This document shows positions 16,934 through 26,444 of a stretch of DNA of 64,000 nt, piece after piece. The translations under genes were made by a program, and so were the position numbers. This stretch comes from Psychrobacillus psychrodurans. Its GTDB lineage: Bacteria; Bacillota; Bacilli; Bacillales_A; Planococcaceae. The notes beneath the pieces were generated by a model. That model saw only the letters and a list, made by a program, of their open reading frames with translations. It ran no database searches and was not told the origin of the DNA. Position 1 is the first letter of the stretch; every line of letters starts with the position of its first letter. The stretch is from assembly GCA_900114885.1 (NCBI GenBank), contig FOUN01000001.1, positions 372,001-436,000 on the forward strand, given 5' to 3'.

Positions 16934-17004
16934 TTATTCATCAGATAAATATTCAGTAAATAACTAAAAATACAATTGACTTTATAATTATGCAGTATTA
17001 TACT
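16934..17004 (+). promoter_or_regulatory. arg operon promoter with possible arginine-repressor site
   Basis: TTGACT (16976-16981), 17 bases, TATACT (16999-17004): a strong sigma-A promoter. Upstream, TTATTCATCAGATAAATATTCAG (16934-16956, interrupted dyad of ATTCA type) resembles the ARG box bound by AhrC/ArgR. The promoter call is firm; the operator is tentative. Confidence 0.65.
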
Positions 17005-17034
17005 AGTCATTATCTTACTGTTGAGGTGATAGGT

Positions 17035-18069
17035 ATGAAAATAGGGATTATAGGAGCAACGGGTTATGGTGGTCTGGAATTGATAAGGCTATTGCATAAT
17101 CATCCGGAAGCCCAGTATATTGATTTATTCACTTCTTCAGAAGAAGGAATACAATTTTCGAATAAATATACACATTTAATGAATATTTACGACCAAGCGC
17201 TTCTACCAATCGAACATAATAGACTAACAGAATACGATGTTATTTTTACGAGTACTCCCTCAGGGGTATCTTCCGAGATATTGCCTTCTTTAATAGGAAG
17301 AGGACCAAAGCTTATCGATTTATCTGGTGACTTCCGTTTGAAAAACCCAATAGATTATGAGCAGTGGTACCAAAAACCACCGGCTCCTCTAAAAGCAGTT
17401 GAAAAAAGTGTTTATGGTCTAACAGAGTGGAACGAAGCCTCAATTAATCAAGCAAGTCTAATCGCAAATCCAGGATGCTATCCGACAGCAGTACTACTTT
17501 CATTATTACCCCTATTAAAAGAAAACTTAATCGACGGGGAGAATCTCATCATAGATGCAAAAAGTGGTGTGTCAGGAGCGGGTAACAAACCGTCTCAAAT
17601 GACGCACTTTAGCGAAACAAATGAAAACACTGCTATATACAAAATACATCAACACCAACATATACCGGAAATCGAACAGGCAATCAGTATGTTTGCAGGT
17701 ATTACATCACCCATAACTTTCACGACCCATCTTGTCCCAATGACAAGAGGAATTCTAGCGACAAGTTACGCATCTCTGAAGCCAAACGTTAATGAGAAAC
17801 AACTGATAAACGCATTAAAAGAGACATATGCCAACCATCCATTTGTCCGGATCATTGAACAATCGAACAAATTCGGTACCAATCAAGTATACGGCTCAAA
17901 TTTCTGCGATATTCACGTGAAAGTCGACCCGCGTACAAATCGTGCAACAATCGTTTCGGTCATTGACAACCTCGTAAAAGGAGCAGCCGGCCAGGCAATT
18001 CAAAATATGAATGTGCAATTTAATCTCAACCAAACGACAGGTCTTCAGCAAGTCCCGCTATTCATTTAG
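17035..18069 (+). CDS. argC: N-acetyl-gamma-glutamyl-phosphate reductase
   Basis: A 344-residue enzyme of arginine biosynthesis that reduces N-acetylglutamyl-phosphate to the semialdehyde with NADPH. The N-terminal Rossmann motif is MKIGIIGATGYGGLELIRLL. The catalytic Cys148 is in IANPGCYPTA, and the C-terminal region shows the conserved HQHIPEIEQ and LVPMTRGI motifs. Start ATG at 17035 is chosen because the upstream TGAGGTGAT ribosome site fits and it begins the Rossmann strand; an open extension to 16990 is not needed. It is the first gene of argC-argJ-argB-argD. Confidence 0.97.
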   Translation: MKIGIIGATGYGGLELIRLLHNHPEAQYIDLFTSSEEGIQFSNKYTHLMNIYDQALLPIEHNRLTEYDVIFTSTPSGVSSEILPSLIGRGPKLIDLSGDFRLKNPIDYEQWYQKPPAPLKAVEKSVYGLTEWNEASINQASLIANPGCYPTAVLLSLLPLLKENLIDGENLIIDAKSGVSGAGNKPSQMTHFSETNENTAIYKIHQHQHIPEIEQAISMFAGITSPITFTTHLVPMTRGILATSYASLKPNVNEKQLINALKETYANHPFVRIIEQSNKFGTNQVYGSNFCDIHVKVDPRTNRATIVSVIDNLVKGAAGQAIQNMNVQFNLNQTTGLQQVPLFI

Positions 18070-18087
18070 ACAGAGGAGGAAAAACCG

Positions 18088-19314
18088 ATGACTACTAACA
18101 CGATGACGATGAAAAGCATCTCCTACAAAAACATCGCTTCACCAAAGGGCTTCCAAGCAACAGGAATCCATTGCGGTTTAAAGCATAAGAAAAAAGATCT
18201 TGCACTACTTGTTAGCGACGTGCCTGCAAGTGTAGCTGGAGTTTTCACAACAAATGCCATCAAAGCTGCACCATTACTCATCACAAAAGATGTTGTATAT
18301 GAAACAGGTAAAATGCAAGCAATCATCGTCAATGCAGGGAATGCCAATGCCTGTACAGGAAAACAAGGTATGGCGGACGCATACATGATGCAAAAACTCA
18401 CAGCAGAAAAACTAGGAATCGATCAATCACTTATCGGCGTTGCATCCACTGGAGTAATAGGGGAGCTAATGAAAATGGAACCAGTAACAACAGGTATCAA
18501 AGCATTAGAGCCTGTAAATGAACTTGAAGGTGCAATTGACTTTTCTCTAGCAATCATGACTACAGATACCGTAACAAAAAATACAACATATCAAACAATC
18601 ATTGACGGTAAAGAGGTTATTATCGCAGGAACGGCAAAAGGCTCTGGCATGATCGAACCAAATATGGCAACGATGCTCGGTTTTATTACAACCGATGCGA
18701 ATATCGAATCCACCCATCTTCAAGACGCACTAAAAGCTATCACCGACGTGACTTTCAATGCAATTACCGTAGATGGCGATACATCGACAAATGATATGGT
18801 TATCGTGATGGCAAATGGAATGGCACAAAACAATCCATTAACTCCGGACCATCCAGATTGGGAAAACTTTGTGCAAACCTTACACACTGTGTCACAGGAT
18901 CTAGCTAAAATGATCGCCAAAGACGGAGAAGGCGCAACGAAATTAATTGAAGTGGAAGTAAAAGGTGCCATTACAGACATAGAAGCCCGTAATATAGCAA
19001 AAACCGTAGTAGGTTCTCCGCTTGTAAAAACTGCCATCTTCGGAAATGATGCGAACTGGGGAAGAATCATCGCTGCAGTCGGCTATAGTGGTGCAACAAT
19101 CGATCCAAACGCTATTACAATCCTACTCGGCACAACAAAAGTAGTAGAAAATGGAGAGCCCGTTCCATTCTCAGAAGATGATTTAATCATTTATTTGAAG
19201 CAACCAGAAGTCAAGATCTTCGTCGATATACATCAAGGCAATGGTCAAGGAACTGCATGGGGGTGCGATTTGACATATGACTACGTCCAAATCAACGCAA
19301 CTTACCGCTCCTAA
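18088..19314 (+). CDS. argJ: Bifunctional glutamate N-acetyltransferase / ornithine acetyltransferase
   Basis: A 408-residue precursor of ArgJ, which transfers acetyl from N-acetylornithine to glutamate (cyclic arginine pathway) and may also use acetyl-CoA. The autoproteolysis site is visible: KGSGMIEPNMATMLGF with Thr195 as the new N-terminal nucleophile. NAGNANACTG forms the oxyanion region. The ribosome site AGAGGAGG precedes the ATG. The end of the gene overlaps the start of argB by 38 bases. Confidence 0.97.
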   Translation: MTTNTMTMKSISYKNIASPKGFQATGIHCGLKHKKKDLALLVSDVPASVAGVFTTNAIKAAPLLITKDVVYETGKMQAIIVNAGNANACTGKQGMADAYMMQKLTAEKLGIDQSLIGVASTGVIGELMKMEPVTTGIKALEPVNELEGAIDFSLAIMTTDTVTKNTTYQTIIDGKEVIIAGTAKGSGMIEPNMATMLGFITTDANIESTHLQDALKAITDVTFNAITVDGDTSTNDMVIVMANGMAQNNPLTPDHPDWENFVQTLHTVSQDLAKMIAKDGEGATKLIEVEVKGAITDIEARNIAKTVVGSPLVKTAIFGNDANWGRIIAAVGYSGATIDPNAITILLGTTKVVENGEPVPFSEDDLIIYLKQPEVKIFVDIHQGNGQGTAWGCDLTYDYVQINATYRS

Positions 19315-20056
19315 AAGCATCGTCATCAAGCTTGGTGGTAGCATGCTCGATGGGTTAAATGAAAACTTCTTCGCCAATTTCAAAAAACTTCAAGCAACGG
19401 GTCATCAAATCGTAATTGTCCACGGTGGAGGCCCAGCTATCAATAAGGCTCTTGCTAATAATGGAATATCGACCACATCTATTAACGGAATACGTGTGAC
19501 ATCCGCTGAAGCAATTGGAATTGTTCAATCTACCCTGGTTGGTCAAGTAAATCCAGCACTAGTTCACCAGCTGAATAAAAGCGGTATCCAAGCAATAGGG
19601 CTTAGCGGCTACGATAACCAATTATTACAGTGCACGATACTAGACAAATCAACGTACGGTTTTGTCGGAGAAGTCCAGCAAGTGAATACCTCATTTATTG
19701 AAATGTTGCTGAAAAACGGAATCACTCCAGTCATTTCAAGTATTAGCTGCACGACAGATGGAGAACCACTTAACATTAATGCCGACACTGTAGCAAGCGA
19801 AATTGCTTTAGCAATAAAAGCGGAAAGCTTACAACTCGTTACCGACACTCCAGGTATAAAAATAGATGGTGAGATACAAGAAACTGTTACCTCTGAAAAA
19901 GTTACAGACTGGATTATTTCTGGTGATATTTACGGAGGAATGATTCCAAAAGTAACAGCAGCACTTGACTGCCTTGCAGCAGGCATACCATCCGTCCAAA
20001 TCGTAGGCGATCAGCTTTCTGGCACAACAATTTTGCAGCAGGAGGTATACGCATGA
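19277..20056 (+). CDS. argB: Acetylglutamate kinase
   Basis: A 259-residue amino-acid kinase that phosphorylates N-acetylglutamate. Residues 14-23 read IVIKLGGSML and 44-52 IVHGGGPAI, both nucleotide/substrate motifs of the family. VTDTPGIK near 190-200 is the ATP-binding loop. The start at 19277 lies inside argJ; starting later would remove only a few residues before the KLGGS strand. It overlaps argD by 4 bases (ATGA). Confidence 0.96.
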   Translation: MTTSKSTQLTAPKSIVIKLGGSMLDGLNENFFANFKKLQATGHQIVIVHGGGPAINKALANNGISTTSINGIRVTSAEAIGIVQSTLVGQVNPALVHQLNKSGIQAIGLSGYDNQLLQCTILDKSTYGFVGEVQQVNTSFIEMLLKNGITPVISSISCTTDGEPLNINADTVASEIALAIKAESLQLVTDTPGIKIDGEIQETVTSEKVTDWIISGDIYGGMIPKVTAALDCLAAGIPSVQIVGDQLSGTTILQQEVYA

Positions 20057-21177
20057 ACTCTTTATTCCAAAACTATACTCGCCGACCTATTCACCTAGTG
20101 AAAGGAAAGGGTACCATCGTTACCGACGACACTGGAAAAGACTATCTCGATTTCACAAGTGGTATAGCCGTGCTCAGTCTTGGTCATACTCATCCTGCGA
20201 TAGTTCAAGCGATTCAACAACAAAGCGAAAAACTCTGGCATGTATCTAACTTGTTCGAAAGTCCCGAACAAGAAAAACTTGCTGAAACACTTGTAAACGA
20301 TACACACTTCGCACACGCATTCTTTTGCAACAGCGGAGCAGAGGCGAACGAAGCAGCTATCAAGCTAGCGCGCAAACATACTGGGAAACATACCATCATC
20401 ACATTTGAAAAATCATTCCACGGACGCACATTCGGCGCCATGTCCGCCACTGGCCAAGGCAAGGTACGCAACGGCTTCGGTCCATTACTTGAAACCTTTC
20501 GTACTGTACCCTTCAATGACGTAACAGCCTTAAAAGCAGTAATCGATGATGAAGTTGGCGCGATCATGCTCGAAGTAATACAAGGGGAAGGTGGCGTTAA
20601 CCAAGTAACACCTGAATTCGCTCATGCCATCACCGACATATGCGCATCTAACGGAATCTTGCTCATAGTAGACGAAGTCCAAACAGGTATCTCTCGTACT
20701 GGTACCCGCTATGCATACGAGCAAACAGTCCTAAAACCTGACATCATGACGTTAGCCAAAGGACTTGGTGGCGGCTTCCCAATCGGAGCCATGCTCGGAA
20801 CAGCAGAACTACACGACACATTGGGTCCCGGCACACACGGCACGACCTTCGGAGGAAATCCTCTAGCTGTAGCCGTCGCACAAACAGTTCTAGACAATGT
20901 ATTTATGCCAGAATTTATAGCAGAAGTGAATAAAAAATCTGCTTATTTTATCGAGAAATTAAACGAAGCATTACCAACAAACCAGCTAGTCGGCTCTGGT
21001 CTATTACTCGGAATCGTCTGCGAAGAAGATGTTGCAGCCTACATAACAGCAGCCGACGAAGCAGGTCTACTACTAGTAGCGGCAGGACCCAACGTAATCC
21101 GCCTCCTGCCGCCACTAACCGTAACAACCGAAGAAATCGACCAAGCCGTCGACATCTTAAAAACCATCCTATCTTAA
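20053..21177 (+). CDS. argD: Acetylornithine aminotransferase
   Basis: A 374-residue class III PLP aminotransferase. FCNSGAEANEAAIKLAR (about 94-110), IVDEVQTGISRTG (about 208-220) and TLAKGLGGGFPIGAML with Lys236 as the PLP lysine are clear. It converts N-acetylglutamate semialdehyde to N-acetylornithine. It ends the operon: a perfect terminator follows. carAB and argF, which follow argD in B. subtilis, are not present here, so carbamoylation must be encoded elsewhere. Confidence 0.96.
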   Translation: MNSLFQNYTRRPIHLVKGKGTIVTDDTGKDYLDFTSGIAVLSLGHTHPAIVQAIQQQSEKLWHVSNLFESPEQEKLAETLVNDTHFAHAFFCNSGAEANEAAIKLARKHTGKHTIITFEKSFHGRTFGAMSATGQGKVRNGFGPLLETFRTVPFNDVTALKAVIDDEVGAIMLEVIQGEGGVNQVTPEFAHAITDICASNGILLIVDEVQTGISRTGTRYAYEQTVLKPDIMTLAKGLGGGFPIGAMLGTAELHDTLGPGTHGTTFGGNPLAVAVAQTVLDNVFMPEFIAEVNKKSAYFIEKLNEALPTNQLVGSGLLLGIVCEEDVAAYITAADEAGLLLVAAGPNVIRLLPPLTVTTEEIDQAVDILKTILS

Positions 21178-21221
21178 TAACCACTTGAATTAAAGCGCTC
21201 AGCGAACCGCTATTCACAACC

Positions 21222-21250
21222 AAGGACCTGCCATTCCGGCAGGTCCTTTA
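21222..21250 (+). terminator. Terminator of argCJBD
   Basis: Perfect 11-base arms: AAGGACCTGCC (21222-21232) with GGCAGGTCCTT (21238-21248), then T. Confidence 0.9.
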
Positions 21251-21284
21251 ATGTATACAGCAACAACTTTCAAATAACCCCGGT

Positions 21285-21910
21285 CCGCAAGTTTAAAAAG
21301 AATGCATTTCTCCCATGCGAAAGCCGATTGTATCGAAAAAATCCAAATAATCCCAGTGCGCAAGTAAACCTCCACTGAAAGCAAGTAAGCTATGATCATG
21401 AGCAAGTACTCAACCCGACTCCGCAAGTAAATCCACCACGAAAGCAAGTAACCCCCATCTCTCCGCAAGTAAAACCCAAAAAGGAAAGATTTTCGGCCAT
21501 GCAAAAAGCCAATTGCATTGAAAAGAATCCAAATAGTCCCAGTCCGCAAGTAAACCTCTATTGAAAGCAAGTAACCTATGATTATGAACAAGTATTTAAC
21601 CGAACTCCGCAAGTAAATCCACCGCGAAAGCAAGTAACCCGCATCCCACCGCAAGTAAAACCCAAAAAGGAAGCCTTTCGCCCATGCGAAAAGCCAACTG
21701 CATTGAAAAAATTTCAAATAGTCCCAATCCGCAAGTAAACCTCCACTGAAAGCAAGTAACCTAGGATCATGAGCAAGTACTCAACCCGACTCCGCAAGTA
21801 AATCCACCATGAGACCAAGTAACCCCCATCTCTCCGCAAGTAAACTTCCACTGAAAGCAAGTAACCTATGATCATGAGCAAGTACTCAACCCAACTCCGC
21901 AAGTAAATCA
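21285..21910 (+). repeat. GCAAGTAA array C
   Basis: About 0.6 kb between convergent argD and the XRE-cupin gene. The same core GCAAGTA(A/C) appears with a third set of spacers. A marker TCCCA.T.CGCAAG recurs at 21351, 21537 and 21722, giving units of 186 and 185 bases. A final partial unit follows. Orientation of the core matches arrays A and B. No coding sequence is supported. Confidence 0.88.
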
Positions 21911-21923
21911 AACCACACCAACC

Positions 21924-21953
21924 AAAAAAGGCCCTCCGCTCACACGAAGGACC
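21924..21953 (-). terminator. Terminator of the XRE-cupin regulator
   Basis: On the minus strand GGTCCTTCG pairs with CGGAGGGCC (two G-U pairs), followed by six T residues. Confidence 0.75.
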
Positions 21954-21963
21954 TCCCAAAAAC

Positions 21964-22518
21964 CTAAAAATCATGAGTCATCGTCCAAACAGCAATCGCG
22001 TCCGTATCCCCATCGTTCATAAAACGATGCGGAAGCGAGCTATCAAAGTAAATACTATCCCCTTCATCGATAAGGTAAACCTCGCCCTCAATTTCAATCC
22101 TCAAACTACCAACTAGCATCAGACCGCATTCTTCGCCACCATGGAACATAAGTGGATCATCAGTGCCTTCGCCTGGCGACACAATCATCTTAAAAAAGCT
22201 CATCTGCTTGCCTGAACTTGGCGACAAAAGTTCATATCCGACATTTGGTCGCACGCGTTTTATGAAATGACCCTCACCTTTGCGGGTCAAAGTTACTGCA
22301 TTATTTTCTTCTGCTTCAAAGAACGAAAACACAGGAACCTTCAAACTATGGCTTAATTTCCATAAAGTCTCCAGAGAGGGGGATACTTGTCCGCGCTCTA
22401 TTTGAGAAATCATACTCTGGCTCACACTAGCTTTTTTCGCCAATTCATCGGAAGTCAATCCTTGAAATCTACGTAAATACCTAATTCGTTTACCAACCTC
22501 ACTTTTGGGAAAAACCAA
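21964..22518 (-). CDS. XRE-cupin transcriptional regulator
   Basis: A 184-residue two-domain regulator. Residues about 5-62 form an XRE helix-turn-helix (LTSDELAKKASVSQSMISQI), and about 105-180 form a cupin (PLMFHGGEECGLMLVGSL, then SIYFDSSLPHRFMNDGD), the PuuR-like layout used to sense small metabolites. I choose the TTG start at 22516-22518 because AAAGGAG lies eight bases before it; an in-frame ATG at 22548 would place this site inside the gene. It is divergent from the amino-acid ABC transporter at 22783 and probably controls it. Confidence 0.87.
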   Translation of the reverse strand: MVFPKSEVGKRIRYLRRFQGLTSDELAKKASVSQSMISQIERGQVSPSLETLWKLSHSLKVPVFSFFEAEENNAVTLTRKGEGHFIKRVRPNVGYELLSPSSGKQMSFFKMIVSPGEGTDDPLMFHGGEECGLMLVGSLRIEIEGEVYLIDEGDSIYFDSSLPHRFMNDGDTDAIAVWTMTHDF

Positions 22519-22696
22519 TTTAAACACTCCTTTTGAATAAAGATACAATATACAGAATAATAAAACATTATGATATTAAAATCAAAAATACTAATATTAT
22601 AATAAAAAGCATATAATACAACTATACATAATCTATTTTGCACCTTTATTCTAATAGAATCAATAATAAAAATATTATAACTAATTATTTTTTATG

Positions 22697-22738
22697 TAGA
22701 CACGTGAATAATAATAATTTATACTACTAATAATTCAC
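22697..22738 (+). promoter_or_regulatory. Promoter and candidate operator of the ABC transporter operon
   Basis: TAGACA (22697-22702), 17 bases, TATACT (22720-22725). An inverted repeat GTGAAT ... ATTCAC (about 22704-22738) brackets the -10, a plausible site for the divergent XRE-cupin regulator. Confidence 0.6.
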
Positions 22739-22782
22739 TAGTTTCATAAGGGGAACTGAATAAAAAAACGGGGGTTAAGTTT

Positions 22783-23604
22783 ATGAAGAAATGGTTAGTG
22801 GCAGTACTAATGATTACCATGTTAATCATTGCTGGATGTAGCAATGATTCAGGTGGTGGAGTTTCAACAGAAAACTCTACAATTCAAAAAGTATTAAAAG
22901 AGAAAAAACTAATTATCGGGATGTCATCAGGATATTTTCCATTTGATATGAAAAATCCAGATGGTGACTTTGTTGGGTATGACGTAGATTTCGCAAATGC
23001 GCTTGGAGAAGCACTTGGAGTGAAAGTGGAGTACAAGCAATTTACATTTGACGGATTGATTCCAGCATTACAAACAGGGGAAGTTGACATGATTTTCGCT
23101 GGTATGACAATAACAGGTAGCCGTGCTTTGGCGGTTAGCTTTGCAGATCCTTATTTCCAAACTGGTCAAGCAGTGATGGTTCCAGGGGATGATACACAAA
23201 CAAAAACATGGCAAGAACTAGATGTTAAAGGAACTAAAATCGCTGTTGGTATTGGAACTACTGGTGCTCTACTTGCAAAAGATGTATTCAAAAACGCAGA
23301 AATCATGGACTTTGAAGATTTCCCAGCAGCTGCAGCAGCAATGGCTCAAGGCCAAGCAGCAGCTGTAGTATACGATGAGCCTGCAATCGCTGTATGGAAA
23401 TTACGTAACGGCGATGCTGTAAATCAACTTGAAGGTTTAATTTCTACAGAAAACTTAGGGATTGCAATTAAGAAAAATGATTTCGAAACCATTCAATGGG
23501 TTAACTCATTCTTAAGCAGCTATCTTGGAAGTCCATCAGAACTTGCATCACGTGCAAAATGGTTCGAATCTTCTGAATGGTTAGATGAAGTAGTAGAGGA
23601 ATAG
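22783..23604 (+). CDS. Polar amino-acid ABC transporter, substrate-binding lipoprotein
   Basis: A 273-residue lipoprotein. Signal and lipobox IIAGC with Cys19 place it on the outer face of the membrane. Residues 35-260 are a family 3 solute-binding (PBPb) domain: KLIIGMSSGYFPFD, GYDVDFANALGEALG, GEVDMIFAGMTIT and the domain 2 strand KIAVGIGTTG. These bind polar amino acids such as glutamine, arginine or cystine. It is followed by a permease and an ATPase in one operon. The exact substrate cannot be read. Confidence 0.93.
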   Translation: MKKWLVAVLMITMLIIAGCSNDSGGGVSTENSTIQKVLKEKKLIIGMSSGYFPFDMKNPDGDFVGYDVDFANALGEALGVKVEYKQFTFDGLIPALQTGEVDMIFAGMTITGSRALAVSFADPYFQTGQAVMVPGDDTQTKTWQELDVKGTKIAVGIGTTGALLAKDVFKNAEIMDFEDFPAAAAAMAQGQAAAVVYDEPAIAVWKLRNGDAVNQLEGLISTENLGIAIKKNDFETIQWVNSFLSSYLGSPSELASRAKWFESSEWLDEVVEE

Positions 23605-23686
23605 GGACTAGCGCTGAGTAGTGATCAAATATCTACTCAGTGCATATTCTTGCAAAACACTCAGCCAACTTAGAGGAGGAACAACT

Positions 23687-24346
23687 ATGTATCAATATGA
23701 CTGGAGTGTCATAAGTCGAAATATGGACGTGTTCATCGAAGGTGCGCTGAAAACGCTTGAGATTTCTGCGATTTCCATCCTTCTAGCAATTCCAATAGGC
23801 ATTCTATTTGGACTCGGACGTATTTCTAAAAACAAGATCGTATTTATCATTTCATCCGCATACATAGAAATAATGCGAGGGGTACCACTACTGGTTCTAC
23901 TCATCTGGATTTTCTACGTACTTGGACAATTTTTCTCATTAGGCTCCTACTGGGGTTCAATTACTGGTCTTTCCCTGTTTGCTGGAGCATTCATCGCTGA
24001 AATAGTTCGATCTGGTATTCAAGGTGTTCCAAAGGGACAAATGGAGGCAGCTCGCTCATTAGGTATGTCCCATACAAAAGCGATGATTCATATTATTTTA
24101 CCGCAAGCATTTAGACGTGTATTGCCGCCGCTTGCATCACAATTCATCATGCTAATAAAAGATTCATCACTTATATCTGTAATAGCAGCATCCGAATTAA
24201 CGCTAGCAGCAAAAAACTTAGTGGCAACATCATTCCGATCCATTGAAGTATGGACATTCGTCGCGCTAATCTATTTCATCATGACATTCAGCCTATCGTT
24301 AATCATTCGATACTTCGAAAAACGATTACTAAAAGGCGAGGCATAA
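23687..24346 (+). CDS. Polar amino-acid ABC transporter, permease
   Basis: A 219-residue HisM-type permease with about five helices. The family signature EAARSLGMSHTKAMIHIILPQA (EAA loop, around 122-143) contacts the ATPase. The TLEISAISILLAIPIG start is also typical. ATG at 23687 is used because TAGAGGAGG precedes it; the frame is open further upstream but without a ribosome site. It probably works as a homodimer, as only one permease is encoded. Confidence 0.94.
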   Translation: MYQYDWSVISRNMDVFIEGALKTLEISAISILLAIPIGILFGLGRISKNKIVFIISSAYIEIMRGVPLLVLLIWIFYVLGQFFSLGSYWGSITGLSLFAGAFIAEIVRSGIQGVPKGQMEAARSLGMSHTKAMIHIILPQAFRRVLPPLASQFIMLIKDSSLISVIAASELTLAAKNLVATSFRSIEVWTFVALIYFIMTFSLSLIIRYFEKRLLKGEA

Positions 24347-24367
24347 CGTTAAGGAGGGTGTACCCAA

Positions 24368-25096
24368 ATGATCACTATCAAAAATGTTAACAAAAGCTTC
24401 GGCGACCACCACGTCCTAACCGACGTTTCGCTTGAAGTACCAAAATCGAATGTTATCGCATTGATTGGCCCAAGTGGAGCAGGGAAATCGACCTTAATCC
24501 GAACTATAAACGCATTGGAGCCGGTAGATAATGGGGAAATAACAGTGGACGGCATCTCCATCCATGACAAAAAAACAGATATCAACGTAGCCCGCACAAA
24601 CATCGGCTTCGTATTCCAAAGCTTTAATCTATTCCCATTCTTAACCGCATTAGAAAACGTTACAATGGCACCTATAAAAGTAAAAGGATTGAGCAAAGAA
24701 GAAGCTGAAAAAAGAGGAAAAGAGCTACTAACTTCTCTTGGCTTAGCTGACAAATTCGATGCCTATCCAAACAGACTTTCCGGTGGTCAGCAACAACGTG
24801 TAGCAATTGCACGAGCATTAGCAATGGACCCGCAAGTCATGCTATTTGATGAACCAACATCTGCACTCGATCCTGAAATGGTAACCGAAGTGCTTGATGC
24901 CATTCGCAAACTAGCAAAAGACGGCATGACGATGGTTGTTGTAACACACGAAATGGGCTTCGCCAAAGAAATTTGCGACGAAATCGTCTTTATGGCAGAA
25001 GGCAAAATAGTCGAACGCGCTGCACCATCTAAATTCTTCACCAACCCAGACACACAGCGCGCCCAAGACTTCCTATCAAAAGTCCTTAACCACTAG
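24368..25096 (+). CDS. Polar amino-acid ABC transporter, ATP-binding protein
   Basis: A 242-residue GlnQ-type ATPase. Walker [10 protein letters not shown] (34-42), Q-loop FQSFNLFPF, signature [15 protein letters not shown], Walker [15 protein letters not shown] and the H-loop VVTHEM are all intact. TAAGGAGGG precedes the ATG. It powers uptake by the preceding permease and binding protein. The terminator hairpin begins at its stop codon. Confidence 0.96.
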   Translation: MITIKNVNKSFGDHHVLTDVSLEVPKSNVIALIGPSGAGKSTLIRTINALEPVDNGEITVDGISIHDKKTDINVARTNIGFVFQSFNLFPFLTALENVTMAPIKVKGLSKEEAEKRGKELLTSLGLADKFDAYPNRLSGGQQQRVAIARALAMDPQVMLFDEPTSALDPEMVTEVLDAIRKLAKDGMTMVVVTHEMGFAKEICDEIVFMAEGKIVERAAPSKFFTNPDTQRAQDFLSKVLNH

Positions 25097-25117
25097 AGTA
25101 ATCTAGTGGTTTTTATT
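25088..25117 (+). terminator. Terminator of the ABC operon
   Basis: AACCACTAG (25088-25096) pairs with CTAGTGGTT (25103-25111), then TTTATTTT. The left arm includes the stop codon. Confidence 0.85.
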
Positions 25118-25282
25118 TTGAATAAAACACCATCCTCAAAAACTTGATTCCAACTCTTAGAAAAGATAGATATTAGCAAATGCATTTCGATATCCTCTTG
25201 GACTTGTTCAAGTAGCTAAACGTTAACCTTCTTGAGAAGATGTTTTAAAGAATCTCCTATTACTTTCGAGGAGGTGTTCTAA

Positions 25283-25661
25283 ATGAGTAATCAAGCACTT
25301 TGTAATAAAGAAGAGTCATGTATGTATGCTCAAGTTTGTACAGATGTTTGTCCAGTGAAAATCCCATTGCATAGTTACTACTTAAACATCGCCAAGTAAT
25401 AGTAGAAACAGAAGGGAAAGCGCCTATTAGTGAACGCCTTATGATGAAAGCGTTTGGTATCGGTGCATCTACGAACTCTGTATATACAGGGGACTCTAAA
25501 ATGGTCGCAGTTAGTCTCAAAATGCTACTAAAAAACAAACAAACTATATCAAATGGTCCTGGTCTTTTAAAAGAATGGACGAATAGTCGGGACTTCCCGC
25601 ACCAAAACAAAGTCGTTTCCGGGATTGGATGAAAGATCGGGAGGGAACGAAGGGTGACTAA
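25283..25661 (+). pseudogene. lutB: lutB remnant (lactate-oxidation iron-sulfur protein, C-terminal end, frameshifted)
   Basis: Only the last quarter of LutB is recognisable. The first 33 codons give CTDVCPVKIPLH, the second cluster-binding segment of LutB-like proteins, then the frame stops at 25399. Deleting one base near 25385 is enough to explain the shift: the next frame reads RQVIVETEGKAPISERLMMK, the conserved continuation, and later GPGLLKEWTNSRDFP. A second shift near 25610 moves to the frame that gives RFRDWMKDREGTKGD and ends at TAA 25659-25661, overlapping the lutC start as in intact operons. The N-terminal three quarters and lutA are absent. Clearly non-functional. Confidence 0.85.
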
Positions 25662-26272
25662 ACTACAAAGAAACAAAGTAGAACTACCTATTTCAAGTGT
25701 TTATACCGCACTCAAAACAAATTCTTTGAAACAAGTATTCATAGAATCTGCCAAGCTTATTCGGGCAGATATAATTGAAACAACACAAAGAAATCTTATC
25801 GAAAGCTTAACTGAACTAATAAAAGATATACCATCAGAAAAAGTACTTTCTTCTATAGAAAGAGGAAACGCAGAATTAGATGAATGGCTCCAAGCTAATA
25901 AAACACCTTGGAACCCAGCACTCGGCTCCCAAAATATCCAAAATGCTGAACAAGCAACAATCGGACTCTCCTACTGTGACCATCCATTAGCTGAATCCGG
26001 CACAGTCGTCCTACTAAACGAACATAACAAAGGAAGATCTGTCAGCCTATTACCGGAAATCCAGATCGTACTATTCCCAACAAATTCTATTATTCCAAGA
26101 TTACAGGAAAGCATGAGATCCTTAAGTGAACGTATTAAACAAGGAGAACCTATTCCAACCTGTATTAATTATATAACCGGTCCAAGTAATTCGGCAGATA
26201 TCGAAAGTTATTTGAGTAGGAGTTCATGGTCCATTACGAACTATTTACGTTCTAATTGATGAAGATATCTAA
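25654..26272 (+). pseudogene. lutC: lutC (lactate utilisation LUD-domain protein), frameshifted near the end
   Basis: From GTG at 25654 the frame runs 201 codons to 26259. The core is LutC/YkgG-like: EQATIGLSYCDHPLAESGTV, then NKGRSVSLLPEIQIVLFP and TGPSNSADIE. After ADIE the expected LVVGVHGP sequence is in another frame: from 26216 it reads VGVHGPLRTIYVLIDEDI and ends at TAA 26270-26272. A two-base loss near 26213 would explain this. The N-terminal 90 residues are also diverged. With lutB broken upstream, the operon is decayed. Confidence 0.82.
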
Positions 26273-26444
26273 ATAAATAGATTTTTAACAACGAGATTAC
26301 CACCATTGGATTCTGTAACATAACTTTAATGGGCAAAAAATGTTTAAACAAATCTACTGTAGTTCCTTCTATTCAACACACGATACTTTTCTACTAATTA
26401 AAAAGGAGGTAAAAACATGCTGACATAATAACATACTAAATAGC

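Noticed and set aside
16990-17034. Upstream extension of argC
   Set aside because: It overlaps the promoter -10 region and adds nothing conserved; the start at 17035 has the ribosome site and the Rossmann motif.
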